Origin: Erwinia sp039023475
GTDB taxonomy: Bacteria; Pseudomonadota; Gammaproteobacteria; Enterobacterales; Enterobacteriaceae
DNA length: 64,000 nucleotides
Assembly: GCF_039023475.1 (NCBI RefSeq)
Contig: NZ_JBCHVB010000003.1
Span: 62,001 to 126,000, forward strand
Direction of reading: 5' to 3'
Shown here: positions 26,193-34,944 of the stretch, piece after piece
How the letters are laid out: each line of letters starts with the position of its first letter
Position numbering within the stretch: position 1 is the stretch's first letter
The notes under the pieces: generated by a model
What the model was told of the DNA's origin: nothing
Seen by the model: the letters and a program-made list of their open reading frames with translations, nothing else
Database searches by the model: none
Made by a program: the position numbers and the translations under genes

Positions 26193-26645
26193 ATGTCAAA
26201 TGAATCCGGCTCCGTCGGTTGGTTTAAATTGTTCCAGCGCGGACAGCACTATATGAAGACATGGCCCGTCGATAAGCGTCTGGCGCCGATGTTTCCTGAA
26301 AACCGGGTAAGCCGCGCTACGCGCTTTGCCATCCGCTTTATGCCGCCGCTTGCCGTTTTTACGCTCACCTGGCAGATCGCGCTCGGCGGCCAGCTCGGCC
26401 CGGCCATCGCTACGGCGCTGTTTGCCTGTAGCCTGCCCATGCAGGGATTATGGTGGCTTGGCAAACGTTCCGTGACGCCTCTCCCGCCGACGCTGCTAAG
26501 CTGGTTTCATGAGGTGCGTGAAAAACTTCAGGCCGCCGGACAGGCTATTGCGCCGGTTGAAGGCACGCCTACCTACCAGTCGCTGGCTGAGGTGCTGAAA
26601 CGCGCCTTCCAGCAGCTGGATAAATCCTTTCTCGACGAGCTTTAA
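26193..26645 (+). CDS. yfbV: UPF0208 membrane protein YfbV
   Basis: A 150-residue inner-membrane protein with two membrane spans (about residues 45-90, FMPPLAVFTLTWQIALGGQL and AIATALFACSLPMQGLWWLG). E. coli YfbV has been reported to insulate the Ter macrodomain; the mechanism is not visible here. TTG at 26181 opens the frame, but the ATG at 26193 with upstream TGAGG gives the conserved start. It is divergent from ackA as in E. coli. Confidence 0.93.
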   Translation: MSNESGSVGWFKLFQRGQHYMKTWPVDKRLAPMFPENRVSRATRFAIRFMPPLAVFTLTWQIALGGQLGPAIATALFACSLPMQGLWWLGKRSVTPLPPTLLSWFHEVREKLQAAGQAIAPVEGTPTYQSLAEVLKRAFQQLDKSFLDEL

Positions 26646-26799
26646 TCCTCAACGCCCCGCCGGGTTTTCATTTTCCCCTACAGAAAACCCGGTTTGAATC
26701 AAAGAAGCATCAGCTTGCCGTTCCGCGCTTTCGCGGGTTATGCAATTCTTGCGTCATCCCTTCAGATTTCATTTTGTCCACCGTGACCAGGAGTTAATG

Positions 26800-27294
26800 A
26801 TGGAAATGACCCATGCGCAACGTTTAATCCTCTCTAATCAGTACCGCATGATGAGTATGCTTGACCCTGATAACGCCGAGCGCTATCGCCGTCAGCAGAC
26901 CATCGTTGAGCGCGGCTATGGCCTGCAAATGCGCGAGCTTGACCACGAATTCGGTGAACTGCCTGAAGCGGTTTGCCGTACCATTATCGATATTATGGAG
27001 ATGCATCACGCGCTTCACGTTTCCTGGACAAATCTCAAAGATCCCGCCCCCGTGGAGGCGCGCCGCCTGACGTTTCTGGGCTTTGATGCGGCAACGGAAG
27101 CTCGTTATCTGGGCTATGTGCGGTTTATGGTGCATGTGGAAGGACGCTATACTCAGTTTGATTCCGGCGTTCACGGCTTTAATGCGCAGACGCCGATGTG
27201 GGAAAAGTATCAACGGATGCTGACTGTGTGGCACACTTGTCCAAGGCAGTATCATCTGAGTGCGAATGAGATCGCACAAGTCATCAACGCCTGA
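26800..27294 (+). CDS. yfbU: UPF0304 protein YfbU
   Basis: A 164-residue cytoplasmic, mostly helical protein nearly identical to E. coli YfbU, of unknown function. Highly conserved stretches are MTHAQRLILSNQYRMMSMLD, RTIIDIMEMHHALHVSW and TFLGFDAATEARYLGYVRFM. Two adjacent ATGs (26797, 26800) follow AGGAG; the second has the better 6-nt spacing and the family N-terminus. hxpA starts 14 bp downstream. Confidence 0.93.
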   Translation: MEMTHAQRLILSNQYRMMSMLDPDNAERYRRQQTIVERGYGLQMRELDHEFGELPEAVCRTIIDIMEMHHALHVSWTNLKDPAPVEARRLTFLGFDAATEARYLGYVRFMVHVEGRYTQFDSGVHGFNAQTPMWEKYQRMLTVWHTCPRQYHLSANEIAQVINA

Positions 27295-27308
27295 GAAGGA
27301 AAAACGTA

Positions 27309-27968
27309 GTGAAGTGTAAAGGTTTTCTGTTCGATCTGGACGGCACGCTGGTGGATTCATTACCGGTGGTCGAACGCGCCTGGAGTGACTGGGCATCGCG
27401 GCACGGCATCGCCACCAGCGAGGTGCTGAACTTTATTCACGGCAAGCAGGCCATTACCTCACTGCGTCACTTTATGGCGGGTGCCTCAGAAGAGGCGATA
27501 CAGCAGGAGTTTGTTGCGCTTGAACAAACCGAAGCGGAAGACACGGATGGCATTACCGCGCTGCCCGGTGCGCTTCAGCTGCTGGCGACCCTTGATGAGC
27601 TGGGCATTCCCTGGCTGATCGTCACTTCAGGATCGCTGCCGGTTGCCTCCGCGCGCCGCAAAGCGGCCGGTCTGCCGGAGCCGGAAGAGATGGTGACGGC
27701 GGAGCGCGTACAGAATGGCAAGCCGGAGCCGGACGCCTACCTGCTGGGTGCCCAGCTGCTGGAGCTGGAGCCGGAAGAGTGCGTCGTGGTGGAAGATGCC
27801 GCAGCGGGTATTCTTTCCGGTCTGGCCGCGGGCGCCCACGTCGTGGCCGTCAATCCGCCTGGCGACTCGCCCCGTCTGGAAGATGTGGATATGGTACTCA
27901 ACTCGCTGGAGGAGTTAATCATCCATAAAAACCCGGATGGCACCATTGATGTACACCGGAAACACTAA
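27309..27968 (+). CDS. hxpA: HAD-family sugar phosphatase YfbT/HxpA
   Basis: A 219-residue haloacid dehalogenase-type phosphatase; the E. coli homologue (YfbT) dephosphorylates hexitol and hexose phosphates. HAD motif I is DLDGTLVDS (nucleophile Asp), motif II VTSGS, the motif III Lys is in NGKPEPDAYLLGA and motif IV VVEDAAAGILSGLAAG. The start is a GTG with AGAAGGA upstream. An intrinsic terminator follows. Confidence 0.92.
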   Translation: MKCKGFLFDLDGTLVDSLPVVERAWSDWASRHGIATSEVLNFIHGKQAITSLRHFMAGASEEAIQQEFVALEQTEAEDTDGITALPGALQLLATLDELGIPWLIVTSGSLPVASARRKAAGLPEPEEMVTAERVQNGKPEPDAYLLGAQLLELEPEECVVVEDAAAGILSGLAAGAHVVAVNPPGDSPRLEDVDMVLNSLEELIIHKNPDGTIDVHRKH

Positions 27969-27978
27969 GCCATGATTT

Positions 27979-28004
27979 AACCCCGCTATTGCGGGGTTTA
28001 TTTT
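27979..28004 (+). terminator. hxpA terminator
   Basis: Stem AACCCCGC/GCGGGGTT (27979-27986 with 27991-27998), TATT loop, followed by TATTTT. Confidence 0.82.
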
Positions 28005-28048
28005 ATGGCATGCTCTGGACTGCTTTCCCCTCCGTACAGAGAATCATC

Positions 28049-29881
28049 GTGAATAACGAGCTTATTTGGGTTCTGACCCTGTTACTGATAACCATTCTGC
28101 TGTTTATCAGCGGCAAGCTGCGTATGGACGTCGTGGCGCTGCTGGTCATTATCGTTTTTGTCCTGAGCGGAACGCTCAGCCTTGAGGAAGCCACGCGGGG
28201 CTTCAGCGATCCTAACGTGATTCTCATCGCCGCGCTGTTCGTTATCGGCGAGGGGCTGGTGCGTACCGGCGTGGCGCTGAAGCTGGGGGAGTGGCTCATC
28301 AAAATGGCGGGCGACAGCGAAAGCAAGATGCTGATCCTGCTGATGCTTACCGTGGCCGGCCTGGGCGCTTTTATGAGCTCGACCGGCGTGGTGGCGATTT
28401 TCATTCCGGTCGTGCTCAGCGTCTCGGCCAAAATGAGAAGCTCTCCGGGGCGGCTGATGATGCCACTGAGCTTTGCAGGCCTGATCAGCGGCATGCTGAC
28501 CCTGGTCGCCACGCCGCCTAACCTGGTGGTCAACAGCGAACTGGTGCGGGAAGGACTGAAAGGATTTGGCTTCTTTGATGTCACCCCCATCGGACTGGTT
28601 GCGCTGCTGCTGGGCATTGGATATATGCTGCTGGCCCGCTTCTGGCTGGTGACACCCTCCAGCGATACCGGGACCGTGAAGCACAGTCGCCGGACTTATC
28701 GCGATTTAATCCGCGACTACCGACTGAGCGGTCGCGCCCGTCGTCTGGCAATACGACCGGGATCGCCGATGGTGGGTCAGCGGCTGGATGATTTGCAGCT
28801 TCGTGAACGTTACAGCGTTAATGTGGTGGGGCTTGAACGCTGGCGTAAATTTCGCCGTGTTATGGTGCCGGTAACGGGAACGACGGAGTTCCGTGCGCGC
28901 GATGTCCTGCTGACAGATATGTCGGCAGCGGAAATTGATATACGGGATTTTTGCAGTGAGCAGATGCTTGAGCCGATGATCCTTCGCGGCGAATATTTTT
29001 CCGAACGGGCCCAGGATGTCGGTATGGCGGAAGCCCTGATCGTGCCGGATTCAGAGTTGACCGGGAAAACCGTGCGCGAGGTGGCCTTTCGTTCCCGCTA
29101 TGGCCTCAGCGTGGTCGGCCTGAGGCGGCGCGGCGAGGTCGTGGAGGGAGCCTTAACCGACCTGGAGCTGGAGCTGGGCGACAGCCTGCTGGTGATCGGT
29201 GACTGGAAGAAAATCCGCCAGCTTCAGCAACAAAAGCGCGATCTGATTATCCTCAACCTTCCGGCTGAAGTGGATGAGGTCGCGCCTGCGCAAAGCCAGG
29301 CGCCCCATGCGCTGTTCTGTCTTGCCCTGATGGTGGCGATGATGCTGACCAACGAAATCCCCAATCCGGTAGCCGCGCTAATTGCCTGCCTGCTGATGGG
29401 TAAATTCCGCTGCATTGATATGGAGAGCGCCTGGAAGGCGATACACTGGCCGAGCATCATTCTTATTGTTGGCATGATGCCCTTCGCGCTGGCGCTGCAA
29501 AAAACCGGCGGCATCGCGCTGATTGTCGACGGCCTGATGGCGCTGGCGGGGGAGCGGAGTCCTCACGTAATGCTGTTCTGTTTATTTGGATTGTGCGCCC
29601 TTATCGGGCTCTTTATTTCCAATACCGCGACGGCCGTGCTGATGGCCCCTGTCGGCGTTGAGGCGGCCCAGCAGATGGGCGTTTCGCCCTATCCGTTCGT
29701 ATTGATTATCGCCGTGGCCGCCTCTGCCGCTTTTATGACGCCGGTATCTTCACCGGTCAACACCCTGGTACTGGGTCCTGGCGGCTACAGGTTCAGTGAC
29801 TACGTAAAAATCGGCGTGCCTTTTACCCTGCTGATCATGCTGGTCAGCGTACTTCTGGTGCCGGTGCTGTTTCCCTTTTAA
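28049..29881 (+). CDS. yfbS: SLC13/DASS-type transporter with two TrkA-C domains, YfbS
   Basis: A 610-residue predicted anion (dicarboxylate/sulfate-type) inner-membrane transporter of unknown substrate. About ten to twelve membrane helices flank two central cytosolic TrkA-C (RCK_C) domains (about residues 205-385), with STGVVAIFIPVVL and ATPPNLVVNS in the first half and ISNTATAVLMAPVGV in the second. The frame is open from 27989, but homology begins at the GTG at 28049 (MNNELIWVL). The RBS is weak. It is convergent with yfbR. Confidence 0.9.
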   Translation: MNNELIWVLTLLLITILLFISGKLRMDVVALLVIIVFVLSGTLSLEEATRGFSDPNVILIAALFVIGEGLVRTGVALKLGEWLIKMAGDSESKMLILLMLTVAGLGAFMSSTGVVAIFIPVVLSVSAKMRSSPGRLMMPLSFAGLISGMLTLVATPPNLVVNSELVREGLKGFGFFDVTPIGLVALLLGIGYMLLARFWLVTPSSDTGTVKHSRRTYRDLIRDYRLSGRARRLAIRPGSPMVGQRLDDLQLRERYSVNVVGLERWRKFRRVMVPVTGTTEFRARDVLLTDMSAAEIDIRDFCSEQMLEPMILRGEYFSERAQDVGMAEALIVPDSELTGKTVREVAFRSRYGLSVVGLRRRGEVVEGALTDLELELGDSLLVIGDWKKIRQLQQQKRDLIILNLPAEVDEVAPAQSQAPHALFCLALMVAMMLTNEIPNPVAALIACLLMGKFRCIDMESAWKAIHWPSIILIVGMMPFALALQKTGGIALIVDGLMALAGERSPHVMLFCLFGLCALIGLFISNTATAVLMAPVGVEAAQQMGVSPYPFVLIIAVAASAAFMTPVSSPVNTLVLGPGGYRFSDYVKIGVPFTLLIMLVSVLLVPVLFPF

Positions 29882-29972
29882 GCGTTATGCGCCTGACAGC
29901 AGCAGCGCCGGAAAGCGCCGGTGCGAGGAGCTAACTATGCAGAGCGAGGAGAGAGCGTTCTGATGAACGGTT

Positions 29973-30569
29973 TTATAGCGATTCCTGGCTGATTTCATCC
30001 AGTGACAGACTAAAACTCGGCACAAAGATCTCGACGAAGTAATCCATTTCGGGACTGTGACGCTGGGTCAGCGTCTTTTCAAGGCGTGCTTTCGCCAGCA
30101 GAAATTCATGATTGCCGGCGGAGAGCTCTTCAAGGCACTTCAGATAAGCACAGATCGCATCGGCCTGCTTGACGATGGCGGTTTCTGCTTCGCTATGCTG
30201 ATGCTCATCCAGCAGAGGACGGTAAGCGGCGCGTAGCTCTTCTGGCAGCATCTCAATCAGCTTCAGCTGCGCTATTTTTTCAATTTTCTTATATTCGCGC
30301 GCAATTTCAGCGTTGTAGTACTTCACCGGTGTAGGCAGGTCCCCGGTCAGCACTTCGCTCGCATCGTGATACATCGCCATCATCGCAATGCGCTCGGCGT
30401 TGAGATTGCCGTTGAATTTCTGATTCTTAATCACCGCCAGGGCGTGAGCAACCATTGCGACCTGCAAACTGTGTTCGGAAACGTTTTCAGTACGCACGTT
30501 GCGCATCAGCGGCCAGCGGTTGATGAGCTTAAGGCGGGAAAGATGGGCGAAAAAATGGCTCTGTTTCAT
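29973..30569 (-). CDS. yfbR: 5'-deoxynucleotidase, HD domain
   Basis: A metal-dependent HD phosphohydrolase of 198 residues that removes phosphate from deoxyribonucleoside 5'-monophosphates in the cytosol. Metal ligands are visible as the His in ENVSEHSLQVAMVAHAL and the His-Asp pair in MAMYHDASEVLTGDLPTPVKY, with the distal Asp in IVKQADAICAYLKC. It lies downstream of alaA, separated by 119 bp with a stable hairpin. Confidence 0.94.
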   Translation of the reverse strand: MKQSHFFAHLSRLKLINRWPLMRNVRTENVSEHSLQVAMVAHALAVIKNQKFNGNLNAERIAMMAMYHDASEVLTGDLPTPVKYYNAEIAREYKKIEKIAQLKLIEMLPEELRAAYRPLLDEHQHSEAETAIVKQADAICAYLKCLEELSAGNHEFLLAKARLEKTLTQRHSPEMDYFVEIFVPSFSLSLDEISQESL

Positions 30570-30596
30570 CGGGTGCGTTTTCCTGTACGTTGGCAG

Positions 30597-30623
30597 CGGG
30601 AGCCGGCAACAGCCCGGCTCCCG
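30597..30623. other. alaA-yfbR intercistronic hairpin
   Basis: CGGGAGCCGG (30597-30606) pairs perfectly with CCGGCTCCCG (30614-30623) around a 7-nt loop. There is no T-tract on either strand, so it is more likely a mRNA-processing or stabilising stem than a terminator. Confidence 0.45.
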
Positions 30624-30688
30624 TAAGACCTTATCCCTTCAGTATCGCCCATGGCGGACACCGGCAGAGACTTTCAGGATAAAAAGGT

Positions 30689-31903
30689 TTACTGGCGGTA
30701 GCCGCTTAAGAAGCGGTCAAACTTTCCGATCGCCATTTCCAGATCGTTAACGTGGGGCAGGGTAACAATGCGCACATGGTCCGGCCATGGCCAGTTAAAT
30801 GCCGATCCCTGCACCAGCAGGACTTTCTCCTGTAAAAGGAAATCGAGCACCATTTTCTGGTCGTCATGAAGATTGAATTTCTTCGCGTCGATCTTAGGAA
30901 ACATGTAGAGCGCGCCGTCGGGCTTCACGCAGCTGACGCCGGGAATATCATTAATCAGCTCCCACGCACGCTGACGTTGTTCGTAAAGCCTGCCGCCAGG
31001 CACGATAAATTCACTGATGCTCTGATAGCCGCCCAGCGCGGTCTGGATCGCATGCTGGGCCGGAACATTGGCGCACAGCCGCATGGAGGCCAGCATCTCC
31101 AGCCCCTCAATATAGCCCTTCGCATGTTTTTTCGGACCGTTAAGAACCATCCACCCCTGACGAAAACCCGCTACGCGGTAGGTTTTTGACAGTCCGTTAA
31201 AGGTGATGGTGAGCAGGTCAGGTGCCAGCGCGCCAATCGAATGATGCTGCGCGGCGTCATACAGAATCTTGTCGTAAATCTCATCGGCGAAAATGATCAA
31301 ATTATGCTGGCGCGCCAGCTCGACCACCTCCATCAGCAGCGCTTTGCTGTAAACCGCTCCCGTTGGATTGTTCGGGTTGATAATGACGATGCCGCGCGTG
31401 CGGGGGGTGATTTTACTGCGGATGTCATCTAAATCCGGGAACCAGCCCGCTGACTCATCACAGAGATAATGCACTGCTTTACCGCTGGAGAGAGAGACCG
31501 CTGCCGTCCAGAGCGGGTAATCCGGAGCAGGGACGAGCATTTCGTCGCCGCTATTAAGCAGCGCCTGCATCGACTGCACAATCAGCTCAGAAACACCGTT
31601 GCCTATATAGACATCCTCAACCGTCATCTCACGCATTCCCCGTGCCTGATAGTGCTGCACGATGGCCTTGCGGGCAGAATAGAGTCCTTTGGAATCGCAA
31701 TAGCCCTGTGAGCTGGGTAAGTTACGGATCACATCGACAAGGATTTCATCGGGGGCCTCGAAGCCAAAAGGCGCAGGATTGCCGATATTCAGCTTGAGGA
31801 CTTTATTGCCTTCCTCTTCCAGCCGCCGGGCTTCTTTTAATACCGGACCACGGATATCGTAGCAGACGTTATCCAGCTTGCCGGATTTATCAATTGGGGT
31901 CAT
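30689..31903 (-). CDS. alaA: Alanine transaminase AlaA
   Basis: Class I PLP aminotransferase that makes alanine from pyruvate with glutamate as donor. The 404 residues match E. coli AlaA closely: LNIGNPAPFGF, NPNNPTGAVYS, ADEIYDKILYD and the PLP lysine in NGLSKTYRVAGFRQGW. An in-frame upstream ATG would add 24 unconserved residues; the ATG at 31903 with AAGGCGAG upstream gives MTPIDKSGKL. It is divergent from lrhA across a 1-kb non-coding region. Confidence 0.95.
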   Translation of the reverse strand: MTPIDKSGKLDNVCYDIRGPVLKEARRLEEEGNKVLKLNIGNPAPFGFEAPDEILVDVIRNLPSSQGYCDSKGLYSARKAIVQHYQARGMREMTVEDVYIGNGVSELIVQSMQALLNSGDEMLVPAPDYPLWTAAVSLSSGKAVHYLCDESAGWFPDLDDIRSKITPRTRGIVIINPNNPTGAVYSKALLMEVVELARQHNLIIFADEIYDKILYDAAQHHSIGALAPDLLTITFNGLSKTYRVAGFRQGWMVLNGPKKHAKGYIEGLEMLASMRLCANVPAQHAIQTALGGYQSISEFIVPGGRLYEQRQRAWELINDIPGVSCVKPDGALYMFPKIDAKKFNLHDDQKMVLDFLLQEKVLLVQGSAFNWPWPDHVRIVTLPHVNDLEMAIGKFDRFLSGYRQ

Positions 31904-32392
31904 TTTTCTCGCCTTAACTGGCAGAACTGCGTTCCTGCCGTGGAAAACTAAACCTGCACAATGTACTCCTCTCATCGACGCTTTTGAAGCGCACTCACCG
32001 GGTTTGGAGCGTTAGCTAAGGTTTTACAAGGGGAAGCGAAGGGCATGCGGAGTAACCGTCGCAGTCTGGCATAAAAAACTGCATATGATCGTTTAGTCAG
32101 AGTAATTTACTATAAAAAGCGGGAGGAACTGAAAAGTTGTTTTTCCGTACATTCACAGTAATCGTTTACATTTAGTTAAAACTGATGGATGGATGCGTTT
32201 TGCAACTATCAATAAATTCTTCACTGACTGTTTATTATTTAACCATGTGGTTTTTGGTGCGAATGGGGGGCCAGGCGGAGCATCCCGGTAAGCAGAATCT
32301 GCCCCTTACCTTTCAGAGCGCACGCAATGCTAAATTTTTTCTTAACAAGCCTGTCGTGACGCGGGTTAGCCCATAATTACCTATTTTACCGA

Positions 32393-32406
32393 TAAGAATA
32401 ATCGGT
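32393..32406 (+). promoter_or_regulatory. RcsAB-like box upstream of lrhA
   Basis: TAAGAATAATCGGT agrees with the RcsAB box (approximately TAAGAATATTCCTA) over its left ten bases apart from one position, about 500 bp upstream of the lrhA start. Rcs phosphorelay control of lrhA has been reported in enteric bacteria; direct binding here is inference. Confidence 0.5.
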
Positions 32407-32565
32407 TTTAGGCTTAAAAAATAAACGACAGTATGTCAGGATAATGTTCAGACAGATCTGTTGCCGATAATCACCAGTAAATGATGATATGATCGGCGTT
32501 TTAACCATCCATATTGGTTAGCGAAGTTTAACATTGTTCCGCTGTGACTATAGCGTTCTGGTTGT

Positions 32566-32769
32566 TCAATTCTTAAAAAGTAGTTTCACGTTTATGGCCT
32601 CGTCATCCGACATTTTCTCGCCGTACGTGATATTGATCGGCCAGTACAGGGTGCCGGCTTCTGACTTATTAGTCAGCACAGCACGCAATAGTAATGTATC
32701 AGATGCATTATCCTGCCAGTCGCTTCCGATTTTCAGCTGCAGGCCTGTTAGCGTGCAGGGTTTCAGCAT
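32566..32769 (-). CDS. Doubtful small ORF, 67 codons
   Basis: Reads LQLKIGSDWQDNASDTLLLR and then a plausible beta-rich sequence ending NVKLLFKN. The composition looks more like a real protein fragment than the neighbouring frames, but no Shine-Dalgarno precedes the ATG and the frame is closed a few codons upstream by a stop. It could be a remnant of a longer gene lost from the lrhA leader region. I do not recognise it. Confidence 0.2.
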   Translation of the reverse strand: MLKPCTLTGLQLKIGSDWQDNASDTLLLRAVLTNKSEAGTLYWPINITYGEKMSDDEAINVKLLFKN

Positions 32770-32898
32770 CTGTCTGAGTAGTGCAACGGGTGGCCTTATG
32801 CCCGGACATTACGCATTGATTATCGCTATATCCCTTTGATATGGCAGGTAATAACACCAGGGTAGTAGTTTTTAAAAATCTTATAAAGTGAAGAAAAA

Positions 32899-33825
32899 AT
32901 GACTAGTGCAAATCGTCCGATCCTGAATCTTGACCTCGATCTGCTAAGAACATTTGTCGCTGTTGCAGATCTGAATACCTTTGCGGCTGCGGCGGCTGCG
33001 GTATGCAGAACGCAGTCGGCGGTAAGCCAGCAGATGCAGCGTCTGGAGCAATTGGTGGGCAAAGAGCTGTTTGCCAGACATGGACGCAATAAATTATTGA
33101 CGGAACATGGCATTCAACTGTTGGGGTACGCCCGTAAAATTCTGCGTTTTAATGACGAAGCCTGTACTTCTCTGATGTACAGCAATATCCAGGGCGTGCT
33201 GACTATCGGCGCTTCTGACGATACGTCAGATACCATTCTGCCTTTCCTGTTAAACCGGGTGACCTCGGTTTATCCCAAGCTGGCGATTGATGTCCGGGTT
33301 AAGCGTAATCCTTTTATGATGGAGATGCTTAATCAGGGAGAAGTTGATCTGGTTGTCACCACCTCAAGCCCGATGAACTTTACGTGGCAGGTTCTGCGCA
33401 CTTCTCCGACGCTGTGGTACTGCGCCGCGGATTACATCTTCCAGCGCGGAGAAGCCATTCCTCTGGTACTGCTGGATGAACCAAGCCCGTACCGTGATAT
33501 GGCTATAGACCATCTCAACGAAGCCGGCATCCCATGGCGTATCTCCTATGTCGCCTCTACGCTTGCCGCCGTTCGCGCAGCGGTGAAGGCAGGGCTGGGT
33601 GTTACCGCACGGCCGGTCGAGATGATGAGCCCGGAGCTGCGGGTAATGGGCGCGGCGGAAGGTCTGCCCGTACTGCCTGATACCGAGTATCTGCTCTGCC
33701 GCAATCCTGAAAGCGATAACGAACTGGCGCTGGCGATTTTTAATGCCATGGAGTCAAGCAACGACCCTTATAACCTCACTACGGCGGGGCAGAATAGCGC
33801 CTCATTCCCAGACGAAGAGGAATAA
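32899..33825 (+). CDS. lrhA: LysR-type regulator LrhA (HexA/PecT group)
   Basis: A 308-residue LysR-type regulator. In E. coli LrhA represses flhDC and so motility; the HexA/PecT relatives in plant-associated enterobacteria control exoenzymes, exopolysaccharide and motility. The N-terminal winged HTH (about residues 9-68; TFAAAAAAVCRTQSAVSQQM and LEQLVGKELFARHGRNKLL) is almost identical to E. coli LrhA, and the C-terminal effector domain follows (VLTIGASDDTSDTILPFLL; VKAGLGVTARPVEMM). The last 15 residues diverge. It has its own terminator and lies just upstream of nuo, as in E. coli. Confidence 0.95.
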   Translation: MTSANRPILNLDLDLLRTFVAVADLNTFAAAAAAVCRTQSAVSQQMQRLEQLVGKELFARHGRNKLLTEHGIQLLGYARKILRFNDEACTSLMYSNIQGVLTIGASDDTSDTILPFLLNRVTSVYPKLAIDVRVKRNPFMMEMLNQGEVDLVVTTSSPMNFTWQVLRTSPTLWYCAADYIFQRGEAIPLVLLDEPSPYRDMAIDHLNEAGIPWRISYVASTLAAVRAAVKAGLGVTARPVEMMSPELRVMGAAEGLPVLPDTEYLLCRNPESDNELALAIFNAMESSNDPYNLTTAGQNSASFPDEEE

Positions 33826-33893
33826 GCGACGGCGCGCAATCGTTAGCAAACCTTGCCTGGAATGAACGATTAACGTGCGGAGCTTGAAAAAAT

Positions 33894-33932
33894 AAGCCTT
33901 CTGATTGCCTTGGCGACTGGAAGGCTTTTTTC
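33894..33932 (+). terminator. lrhA terminator
   Basis: AAGCCTT (33894-33900) pairs with AAGGCTT (33921-33927) around an inner GCC/GGC stem, followed by TTTTTCT. Confidence 0.72.
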
Positions 33933-34491
33933 TGCTACTTACCTTTCTTTTTTTGCCCTCCTTTTTGTTACTTAGCTATCACAGTGCTGATATTTCCTCC
34001 ACGGCTATTATCACTCTTAAGAGCGCTATTTACGCAGATGCTAATCTTAAGATGAATTGATTTTGCACAGATTGCCGTGCTGGTTTTTGCTTCACAAAAG
34101 CCAAAAGTGTGCTCTGGATCAAAAAAATAACCCTGCTAAGGGGCAGGAAAAGCGGGGATTTCCTGCGAGAATAGAAGTGTTAACTCCAGAATCCATGCAG
34201 CGCGCGTCCCGCTAAGCGGGGAAACGAACGATAAACTGACACGATTTAGCTTATTTAACAGGCGAAAGATGTTAAATAAATGCTATTGGTGTAAATTAGC
34301 GTGTGGATACTTTTGTCCAAGTTGACAAAAGGTTATAGAAAGGAGTAAAAAACCCCATAAAATTGCTGCTTAATCATTAAAGACGGCAAAGTTTATAAGG
34401 TTTTTCATCTTTCCCTTGAAACAATGTGGTGCGTAAACTGCCGGTACAGAGCAGGACGCCAGGCGCCACCTTTTTAAGTTAAGCAGAGAGT
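33933..34491 (+). promoter_or_regulatory. nuo operon promoter region
   Basis: About 560 bp of AT-rich DNA without a gene. It contains a CCCGC/GCGGG hairpin (34207-34219), a 10-bp perfect inverted repeat TTATTTAACA/TGTTAAATAA (34251-34279) and, over its right arm, two TGTTA/TGCTA direct repeats with 11-bp spacing (34270 and 34281) that resemble an ArcA box. In E. coli the nuo promoter is governed by ArcA, FNR, NarL and IHF from a similar long upstream region. The exact promoter was not fixed. Confidence 0.55.
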
Positions 34492-34929
34492 ATGTCAACG
34501 ACCACTGATGTTATCGCTCATAACTGGGCATTTGCTGTATTTCTGATCGTCTCCATTGGTTTGTGCTGTGCAATGCTGGCCGGCGCCTGGTTCCTGGGCG
34601 GTAAAGCCCGCGGCCGCTATACCAATACCCCTTTCGAATCCGGCGCTGCGCCGGTCGGTACCGCTAAACTGCGAATGTCCGCCAAGTTCTATCTGGTCGC
34701 GATGTTCTTCGTCATATTTGACGTTGAAGCCCTCTATTTATACGCATGGTCGACGGCCATTCGCGAAAGCGGATGGGTCGGCTTTGTAGAAGCCGCAATC
34801 TTCATTTTGGTACTGCTAGCTGGTCTGGTTTATCTGGCGCGTATCCGTGCGCTGGATTGGGCGCCTGCGCCACGTCGCATCGTGGTCAAGCCAACCACCA
34901 TTTCGCATTCCAAACGTCATACGCAGTAA
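34492..34929 (+). CDS. nuoA: NADH-quinone oxidoreductase subunit A
   Basis: Membrane-arm subunit of respiratory complex I near the quinone site, three membrane helices (first about residues 14-34). The 145-residue product keeps the FESGAAPVGTAKLRMSAKFYLVAMFFVIFDVEA loop of the family (shown here only as a positional match at residues 44-76) and the FDVEALYLYAW third-helix start. First gene of the nuo operon; nuoB starts 15 bp downstream. Confidence 0.96.
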   Translation: MSTTTDVIAHNWAFAVFLIVSIGLCCAMLAGAWFLGGKARGRYTNTPFESGAAPVGTAKLRMSAKFYLVAMFFVIFDVEALYLYAWSTAIRESGWVGFVEAAIFILVLLAGLVYLARIRALDWAPAPRRIVVKPTTISHSKRHTQ

Positions 34930-34944
34930 TAGCGAGGCATTAAG

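Larger units (their letters stand above)
31904..32898. other. 995-bp alaA-lrhA regulatory region
   Basis: A long AT-rich stretch that should hold the alaA promoter and an extended lrhA promoter and leader. It carries an RcsAB-like box at 32393-32406. Open frames here (32185-32376 plus, 32534-32839 plus, 32566-32769 minus) lack RBSs; only the last has a protein-like composition and it is listed separately as doubtful. A similarly long region upstream of lrhA is known in E. coli. Confidence 0.6.

Noticed and set aside
32185..32376. 63-codon frame upstream of lrhA
   Set aside because: No RBS, no recognisable motif, and AT-rich non-coding character; probably part of the lrhA leader.
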